Of a stretch of 37,815 bases of DNA, positions 30,009 through 37,815 are shown one piece after another; position 1 is the first letter of the stretch, and each line of letters opens with the position of its first letter. Position numbers and translations under genes: made by a program. The notes under the pieces were generated by a model. It ran no database searches. It worked only from the letters and a program-made list of their open reading frames with translations, and had not been told where the DNA came from. Source of the DNA: Macrocybe gigantea (Eukaryota > Basidiomycota > Agaricomycetes > Agaricales > Callistosporiaceae); NCBI GenBank assembly GCA_011319805.1, contig SJRY01000195.1, positions 1 through 37,815 of the forward strand. Direction: 5' to 3'.

Positions 30009-33000
30009 ATGCCGTCATCGCCGTCGTCCCCACCGTCGGCCGGCAGTAAATCACCAGGCCCAATCAGCGCCGCCAATGCGCCAAGGGTATCCTCCCCGCT
30101 GAATCCCTCATCGTCCCCCCTTGCCAGTTCTGCTGAACTCGCCAGCATCGCCTCGGCGGCGAGCACGTCCGACTCGACTCCCACGGCCTCGCCTAAAATC
30201 ACGTTCGCTCATCCCGCCGTGGACGCTTCGGCGCAAGGCAGTGCTTCTGCCGCCCTGCCAACGACATCTGTCGTCGCCAACGCCGCATGGCAGTCGTTCT
30301 CCCGCCCGAGAGGACACTCTGTCCCGGACACGTCCAAGATCCAGCCACACCTCCGGCGCGCCTCCGTGCGCACAAGTGGCACAGGTGTAGGAACGTCGTC
30401 TTCGTCGTCGCCCCTTGCAGCGGAATCGTTCGCGAACCCGTACAGCCGCGTGATCCCGTCCGCGTCGAGCGGTCCTAGCGTGTCCTCGCCCAACCTCGGA
30501 CATGCATACCACCGCCATCCGTCCACGTCCGTGTCGTCTCTCTTTGGCGGGATCGACGACTTTGGCGGCGCCCACGATGAGTCCCTTAGCTCGACGTTCC
30601 GCTCGCGCTCGCGTTCCCCTGCCAGGCGGGCTCCCGCTGCAATTACCACGCCAGGACAGAGCGGCCCTGCGCCCGGACGCGCGCCGTACCATGCCTCCTC
30701 GGTGGACACGGTGACCTCGGAGGAAGAGTCCTTCTGGCACACGCTCTTCGGCGGCAACGCTAAATCGTTTTCCAAGGCCGCATCGCGCACCGTGCCCCTG
30801 CCTTCGCTTTCGCCCCATGCATCCCCACCTGCATCTCCGCCCATCCCCAGCGCGTCCATCCCGGGCTCAGGGTCCAAGTGGTGGACGCGAGGCGACAGGT
30901 CGCCCCGCCCGTGGGCCGGTCATCGACCCTTGTCACCGCCTGATCGCGCAGGTGTGCCGGTGCATATGCAACGGCGACGATCGAACTCTGTCGCGTCCTC
31001 CGAAATGGCGCCTTCTTCACCCGAGATGGCTCTTGCGTCTTTTCCCACCGCGTACCCGCAGCAACCTCAGGTTCAACAATACCTCCCCGTGGCGGTCCAG
31101 CCGTACCATGCTCCGGGAACCTCGTCGATCGTGCCCGCAGAGCAGACAGAGGGCTGGGAATGGACGCGCCAGCGCGTGTCCAAGGCCGCGCTGAGCGTGC
31201 TAGGCGTCACCGCTGACGTGACTCATGAGCTACTCGCCGTGGGGACAGACCTGCTAGAATTCGCTCCCGTGCCCGGTTTAGCGAACGCTGCGAGGGTGCT
31301 GCTCAACATCTGGGATGCGGTGCAGCTCGTCGATGTGTGTTTCTCTTCGCGTGTCCGTTTGACTAAAATGTGCTGACACGTTCTGGTTCTAGATGAACCG
31401 TCTGGCGTGCCTTCGATTGACGGAGCGTTGCGCCAATATCTTGTTTTCCGTGAGGCAAGAGGTGCAGGAAGCTGGGAACGAGGTCACTGAGGAGCTGCAG
31501 GCCCCGATCGAGAAGCTTGTTCAGTTGGGATCTCATTCGTTTCGTTCTCTGACTTTCTACTAAAGCTGTGCCGCTTTGTCAGTGCATTCATGACTGTCTA
31601 TGCATTTATGCAAAAACAAAAGGACAGGCCATGGCTCAAGAGGTATCTCAAGCGCGACGAAATCCGGCAGAGTGTTGCCGGCTGCGACGCCGAGCTCACA
31701 GAAGCATTGAAGATGTTCGGGGTACGTCTTCTTCTTATTTTGGTTATTTGTGCTCAGTTTCTCAATTCTCTATAGCTCTCGATACAGATCAGGATCCTCA
31801 AGCAGGTCCAGGAGTCGGAGAGGCGCAGGGGCGCAGATACATGGCTTATGCTGTCTGAACTTTTGGCAGCTGTTGACGGCGTCCGGCGGATGCTTGCGAC
31901 GTCTGGCGGCCGCATTGTTGACCAGCCAATGGTGATTGAAAGTGGCACAGTGGAGAGACTCGATGCCTCGTCCTACAACGGTGGCCAGTTGTTGGAGGCT
32001 GGACTACATGCCAGTGTGGAGACGGTCCGGCCGCTTCGGCCGCCTTCAGCGCCAACCTCTGCCGACATGGCGACGTTCCCGATTCCGATGTCAACCTCCC
32101 AACGCGCACAGAAGAGCATGACAGAGCAGATGTCATAGAGGCAGAAACTACAGAGGATGCAACCGCCACCGCGCACCTCTCGCCCATGTCGACGGCGACG
32201 TTCCCGCCCTCGCCTTCCTCGCTCACTCAAGTTCTGCCCGTGCTCACGACCGTACATCGCCTGCAGAACGAGCGCGACGAGGCGCTCGATATGGAAGACC
32301 TGCGCAACTTGATGCGCAATGCGCTTGCTGCTGGGAACGACGTGGAGATGATGCGCATCTTGGGCGTCGCGCGCGATGAGATGCCGGATGCGGTCAAGAC
32401 GCTGCAACGTGCGCTTGAACGACTGCGGAATAGGTTGAGTCTGTCGGGCTCCGGGTCAGGGTCGGCGCTGGCTTCGGGTACTGGTGAGGCTGCGGTCGCG
32501 ACTGAGACGAGCCAGGGCGTGGGGCTGGGCATGACGGGCGTGGAGACGAGCTCGGCAAGCCAGTCGAGTCTCCCTTCCTCTGGCTCTGGGGCGTCTATTG
32601 TGCAGGAACAGAGGCGAGACGACGCATTAGATGAGGAGTTTATTGAGCTCGGGATCGATGCACTTAGGAGGATGAGCAGTGCTGTGCGCGGCGGCGGCCA
32701 TGTCGAGCTAGAGTTGCCCAGTTGGACGATCACAAAGTAGTGCCTTTTTTCTTTGCTAGTCTGTGTTTGTGTGACTCACCTTCTTTCTCTTAGGTACGAA
32801 ATTGATCGCGAGGGCAAAATCGGATTCGGTTTCTTTTCAGATGTGTACAAGGGCACATGGCACGGCCGCACCGTCGCGATCAAGGTGCTCGCCGAATCGA
32901 CGCCGCGCGAGCTGTTCGTCAAGGAGGTCTCGATCTGGAAATCCCTACCGAAGCACCCGAACGTGCTCGAGGTATATGGCGCAAGCAGCGCCGCGGGCGA

Positions 33001-35778
33001 CCCGCCCTGGTTCATTGTCGGGCCGTACCTCCCTAACGGCAACCTGGTGGATTGGCTGAGAGGCGTGGAGGAGCGGATGAAACGCGCCAGTGCGAGTCTG
33101 AGTCCCGGGATTGCTGCGTCTGTAGGCCAGGGTCCGGGGTTGGGGGTCGTCCTGGGCATAGAGAAGAGGGAGGTGGATCTCTGGAGGTTCATGCTGGAGA
33201 TTGCCAACGGAATGGCGTTTTTGCACTCCAACGGCGTCTTGCATGGAGACCTAAAGGCATCCAACGTGCTCGTGGACGACCGCATTCACTGCGTCATCAT
33301 GGACTTTGGACAGAGTGAGATGAAGTCGGAGGCGTACAGGATCAGTGGCACGCTGCCTCCCAGTGAGTTTTCTTTCATTTTCCTGAATTTGAATTTGAAT
33401 GCTGATTGGTTCACACAGAGGGAACGCTGAGGTGGCAGGCGCCGGAGCTGATGGCGGGTTCGGGGCGCTTGACCCAGGAAATGGACGTCTATGCGTATGC
33501 GATCACATGTGTCGAGATTCTCGGCATGGGAAAGCTTCCTTGGAGGTGGATGGACGACGAAGCTGTCAGGTCAATTGTCATCAGTGAGATATTTACTTTT
33601 ACTCACCCGCACGTTCTGACTTGCTCACTCTTTTTGTCCACTCTCCCTAGGAGAAAATGGTCGTCCACCGATTCCAGCTTCTCCGTTCACGATTCCTGCT
33701 ATTCAAGACCTGATCAAGCTATGCTGGGAAAGGGAACCGACGATCAGACCCTCATTTGAGAGGATCCTGAGGGAGCTCGCGGTGATCAGGGAACGCGAAA
33801 AGGTGATCGCCCCTGGCGAAGACACCATATCTCCGCGTTCCGCGTACCCTTCGCAGTTCTCCGGTTCCTCGCCCCGATCGACTTTTTCGTCTACGTTTTC
33901 ATCCACGTCGTCGCCAGGCTCGATGACCCCTCTCCATGGATTCTCGTCCATGTATTCGCCGGCAAGCAATTCATCGCCGCGCCTGCTCCCGCATTCGTCC
34001 ACGTCCCTGCCTGCTGTTCAGGAAAGCCAGTCTGAACACAGCAATTGGTGGGACGAGGGCCGAACGAGGCCATCCCCTGACATGAGGCCAATTCCTCTGC
34101 TAGGGTCTGGATCTGGCACCACCCCTCGTGCGTTTGTTTACGCTTTTCTCTACCTCCGTGTATTTCTGATATTCGTCTCATTCAGCGCCACAAGACCCTT
34201 CTGTTCTTGGCACGACGCCCGACTCTATTGGAACCGGCTCGGATACGAACACGGGTTCATATCTCACTGCGAGAGAATCGGCCTTGTCTGCTCAGGGCCA
34301 GCGTCGCCTTTCCTCCGATCCTGTTCCTTCATCGTTGTATTACGAGCAGCTGGAACGCCAGGCGTCTGAAGGAAATCGGATGTCTAGCATTACAGCCTCG
34401 TCAGCATTTCAAGGCGATGAGGATGTAGATCCGCTCTCGGTGTCACCAGGCTCGCATTGGGAAGATACCGTCTCGAGTTCTAGGATGAAGATGCCCGAGC
34501 CGGTCATATATACGCCATCGAACACCATCGGTCCGAGCCGTTCTTCGTCTTTGAAGACGGACACCACACCGAGCTCGCAGTCCGATATTGTCTTCGTCAG
34601 CAGCGCGAGTGGTCATGGCGACGGTACTGTTGCCGTAACTGCGAGCGAGGTCAACGTGGGAGGCGTGTTTGGTGGCTTGTTGATTGGCCCTGGCGACGGG
34701 GGGAGCGGTGGTAGAGGCCGCTACGGCGGATATGATTCTCCTCCACCTGCAGATGAGAGGATTGCAGAACTAAAGAACGAAAGGAGGTACAGACTCATGA
34801 TGAGGCAGAATCATGATTTCCATCCTTCTCGTGCGCATTTTTTTATTTTTCTGCGCCAGAAATTTTGCTTACTTGTCTATGTCAGTTACCCTGCCTCTCT
34901 GGGACCCGTCGCCTATTGATTTAGGTGCTGTTGGGTACCTCTCTAAGCCTCGCGGCGCCTTCATCACGCTTTTCAATGCTTTCCGCCCCGAGCAGTCTTC
35001 AAGCGGGCTGATGGGAGGGATGCCCTCTATCCATGGATACGGGCACGTCAAGACCGGTTCCCAACGTCAAGATCGACGGAATGCGGCGCAGAGAAGCTTG
35101 GATGCCTTTGTAGGCTGGCTTACGTTCCGAAGCAAGGACAAGATCGAAGTTACAGGCCACGGTCATCACGGACGAACGGTATCGAAGAGCGTGAGCAGGC
35201 GATACTCGTTCCCGCTGAAGGGTGGGCACAAGACGGCGGTGATGTACACCGAGGCGACGATGTACCACTACATGGAGTCTCTCGATGCGCCCAAGGGGTG
35301 GTTTAAAGCCAACGTGGATAGAATCTTGAAGGTTTACGGGCCCCTGCACCGAATCCAAAAAGATGACCTGTACCTTGGTATGCTGTGTACCACTTTTTTT
35401 CTTTCAGAGTCGCTGCTTACCATTAAATTAAGTCATCGGTAAACTGGACGCTCAGAATTACGGGCTTTTCGTTAGCCACAATCACCCCGATGGGCTGGTG
35501 AGCTCCCAAATCCTTCATCTTTAGTTGCGTAGCTGACATCGCATAACGATTAGGCCCATTTCAACGTCTATTCCTCTCCTAAGACTGGCCAACCTTGGGG
35601 CACGTTCACCGCGGACATGGAAGCTCACCATGATGTCGCGGGTCCGTCTTACGATGAGCCAGTGCTTGGTCACCAACTTTCGGCTTCCAAGGTGTCGAAT
35701 TATGGTGGTCATTGGGACACGGTCTTGCTCGCCCGCCTGAGATTCAAACCTGACGTCCCTGAGCCTACCTCGTTGTAA
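30009..35778 (+). CDS. Large TKL-type protein kinase with MLKL-like N-terminal helical domain
   Basis: Roughly 1,700 residues. Residues 1-390 are Ser/Pro-rich. About 395-530 form a helical domain: FAPVPGLANAARVLLNIWDAVQLV, CLRLTERCANILFSV, LKRYLKRDEI. It resembles the MLKL/HeLo-like four-helix bundle. The kinase domain has a Gly loop (GFGFFSDVYKG), VAIKVL, EVSIWK, HGDLKASNVLV, MDFGQ, APEL and CWEREPTIRPSF; the key Lys, Asp, Asn and DFG are present, so it should be active. A Ser-rich linker leads to a C-terminal domain: DLGAVGYLSKPRGAFITLF, SFPLKGGHKTA, APKGWFKANV, FVSHNHPDG. Stop is at 35776-35778. Introns: 31335-31392, 31519-31565, 31722-31775, one unresolved (31970-32130), 32737-32793, 33363-33418, 33584-33650, 34128-34185, 34831-34885, 35378-35432, 35498-35553. 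Confidence 0.88.
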
Positions 35779-36017
35779 ATGGTCCGCCTTGATCTGCTTG
35801 TTTTTGCATTTTGGACTATACATCCTAGCTTCACCGCTATACCATCATTTTTATGGATATTTCACGCCTCTGTCCCACATGAGTACTCTATTCGACGCAC
35901 ACCAAGGACATCGTTATTCCTACCCATCTCACGCAATCGTTTGTCATAGTATGTACATTCCGCATGTTGCAAAATACCTGAATTGCTCAGTGCTACTCGA
36001 ACGATGAAATTCGCAAA
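35779..36017. other. 3' flank of the kinase gene
   Basis: Open frame 35789-36007 (plus) has no recognisable domain and probably lies in the kinase 3' untranslated region. Confidence 0.4.
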
Positions 36018-36417
36018 CTATGAGTTTGGAATGAATCCCGAACGACGGTGCAGCCCGCAAGCAACAGAGAGGTGCTTGCACAGAAAATAAGCGCCCACAA
36101 TGCTCCGCAAATGGTGCAAGCGTGATCGGTATAGCCCGTCAAACCTTTTTGAGTTGTGAGCGGGATCTATACAATGCGGACTTGGCCGAACATGGGCACC
36201 AAAATGATTAACCTTGACTACAGGGTCGACGTTCAGACCTTCAGGTGGTTCACGCCTTGGGCTCGCAAAGACGCCACCCATGTCGTAGGTTACCGGTCGA
36301 AATTGCTCTTTACCGCTGTCCTTTGACTCCGCTGAAAGTTCTTGCTCCTTCGCACTCCTCTTCAGTGTCCCCAGCCTAAAGACCAGACGGCCGACAGGTA
36401 CGTCGACCTGCTTAAAA
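36018..36417 (-). CDS. Possible minus-strand exon(s), unrecognised
   Basis: After an acceptor-like AAGCAG at about 36418 the minus strand is open and well-balanced in composition: VDVPVGRLVFRLGTLKRSAK, then EQFRPVTYDMGGVFASPRRE and PPEGLNVDPVVK. It continues to a TAG at 36018-36020, or leaves by a GT donor after VVK. No start exon was found upstream; sequence to its 5' side is also open (DLSRRVEQRRAAKRGSGGLV) but overlaps the first exon of the plus-strand membrane gene. No domain recognised; it could be a degraded or lineage-specific gene. Confidence 0.25.
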
Positions 36418-36693
36418 TCAAGACTGAATGCTAGTGAATGCTGACAGGTCCCTATCGTCGCGTTTCTGGGACCTTAGAAATCATTTTCGTTACCGTCACA
36501 TCTTGGAAGACCGACAGACCAGTATACGTACATTCGGCTCCTATTCTGCGGCGGCGGCGGTGATTGATTTGTCGTCTGATGGAGAACGAGTCTGCTTCTC
36601 TAGCGTAGATATAACACCGTCCTCATCAGCAACGAGACCACCGCTACCTCTTTTCGCTGCTCGTCGCTGCTCCACCCTTCGCGATAGGTCACC

Positions 36694-37815
36694 ATGGACT
36701 ATACATACATAGTAAAATTTTTACAGACTGGAAAGGTGAGGGGAATTGACGTCCATCAACCTTCCAACTGACAGCGACCTATATAGTACATCGCAGGCAA
36801 GAAATTTTGTACGAGGCTATGCAGAATCGTTGGCGTTGAACTTCTCCAATAATCCAGTCTCGAGTGCGGCAATTCTAGTGTGTCTCTTTCAAACGTTTAT
36901 TATTCTTTCCTGATGTATTGACCATACAGGCTTATGATTATCTCCTGACAATTCTACTAGAGGTACATTCGAGTCCATTTGACATACTAATGACATAAAG
37001 ATGCAGCAACAGTAGCTAACGATTGCATTCCAGGTCGAGCTCGTGTGGAGATCGAGCTGGAGCATCATCAAGATTCTCTATCTATTTGCACGCTATACCA
37101 CGTTTGTGGATATGCCGCTCATATTGATATGTTCGTAATCCTGCTTTTGAATGGGTTTAGCCCGAGCACTGATTTCACGGAGACAGATCACGTTGTGCCC
37201 GAACTTTATCTCTATGCACGTGGATAGTGGTCTACTGTTTGGAAACTTATCTGATCGTCTTCGTTGCAGAGAAGAACGTGTTTCGGGATTCTTACGACAA
37301 CGGGTGGTACGTTCGCGCTCAAGCTGTGCCTTTTTTCATTCCAATGTACATAAGACTCTTTCTCTCGTGCACCATCTAGTCACGGCGTGCCTTGGCATGT
37401 TCGCTTCGAAAAGTAAGTGGCTATGTCTTGCGTGGTACGGCCTCAATTTCAATGTATATCCTAGCAATTATGATCATTCGAACATACTCCCTTTGGGGGA
37501 ACAACAGGATGATTCTGGCGTCGCTTATGACGATGTGTCTGGTATGTCGTCAAATGTCTATCCATAGGAAGTCAAACGCGAATTCTGTATTCAAGATAAT
37601 GACTGGGTTTACCACTACCTTTACAGTGATTTTCCTCCAATCCGTTGAATGTGAGTGACAATACTTTGTATCGCCGAATTTCATAGCAAACGGGGAAATT
37701 GATTCATGACCGTAGTTGGCGACCCGCCCCCAGGTATTACGAAGGGATGTTGGCTGTCGAAGGGCAGCAAAATTCTATTTTTATCTTTTATCATGACAGT
37801 CACTCAAGAAACGAG
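36694..37815 (+). CDS. DUF6533-like multi-span membrane protein, 5' part (runs off the window)
   Basis: Proposed start at ATG 36694 in a good context (CACCATGG). Exons: 36694-36735, 36797-36877, 36930-36962, 37034-37134, 37228-37307, 37355-37412 and 37465-37541, continuing past the window. Joined motifs are AYDYLLTILLE, VELVWRSSWSIIKILYLFAR, YTTFVDMPLILIC and TIMIIRTYSLWGNNRMILAS. These are the hallmarks of the large agaricomycete family of putative seven-span membrane proteins with an N-terminal DUF6533 domain (YDY..TL..EVELVW, K.LYL..RY..FVD, and RTYALW in the fourth span). The exact ends of the 93-nt intron 37135-37227 are uncertain. Function is unknown; a receptor-like role is often suggested for the family. 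Confidence 0.7.

Noticed and set aside
30108..30877. Minus-strand open frames opposite the first kinase exon
   Set aside because: GC-rich antisense shadows of Ser/Pro-rich coding sequence, with Arg/Gly-rich nonsense composition.
1..37815. CRISPR arrays, bacterial operons, ribosomal RNA genes
   Set aside because: No direct-repeat/spacer arrays, Shine-Dalgarno-led gene strings or rRNA signatures were seen. Gene structure is eukaryotic throughout.

Overview
The window is nuclear DNA of a filamentous basidiomycete, most likely an agaricomycete. Nearly every recognisable gene is broken by many introns of about 45-75 bp with GT-AG (occasionally GC-AG) ends. The gene families also fit: a CBM1 carbohydrate-binding protein, tandem old yellow enzymes, an expanded-type TKL kinase with an MLKL-like helical domain, a DUF6533-type membrane protein, a mucin-like single-pass membrane protein, and a transposon whose gene carries a Ulp1 peptidase. 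No organism name can be read from the sequence alone.

Layout. 1-420: 3' end of a 2OG-Fe(II) oxygenase gene (+). 1327-1919: small secreted CBM1 protein (+). 2680-2993: small secreted Thr/Ser-rich protein (+). 2994-5483: mostly featureless, with weak coding relics. 5484-6145: conserved one-TM protein (-). 6775-8299: aldo-keto reductase (+) with a doubtful 5' half. 8551-12792: 14-exon YML020W-like alpha/beta-hydrolase (-). 12793-14189: no recognised gene. 14190-18507: a head-to-tail duplication of about 2.15 kb, each unit carrying one old yellow enzyme (OYE) gene. 18928-20314: a third, more diverged OYE whose last exon is interrupted by a transposon. 20129-26400: that transposon, 6,272 bp, with perfect 34-bp terminal inverted repeats and one long minus-strand gene (Ulp1-like peptidase, zinc finger, RNase H-fold-like transposase). 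27114-28781: mucin-like membrane protein (-). 30009-35778: giant kinase gene (+). 36018-36417: weak minus-strand coding candidate. 36694-end: DUF6533-like multi-span membrane protein (+), cut by the window edge.

How it fits together. No biosynthetic cluster is evident. The oxygenase, AKR and three OYEs are all redox enzymes, but they look like ordinary neighbours. The region shows local duplication (OYE), gene conversion, and disruption by a mobile element. The two observations most worth following are the MLKL-like helical-bundle plus TKL-kinase protein, which resembles necroptosis effectors in domain order, and the intact Ulp1-transposon, which gives the third OYE a transposon-encoded C-terminus.

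Exon boundaries were assigned by eye from splice signals, frame continuity and recalled family sequence. No database search was possible.
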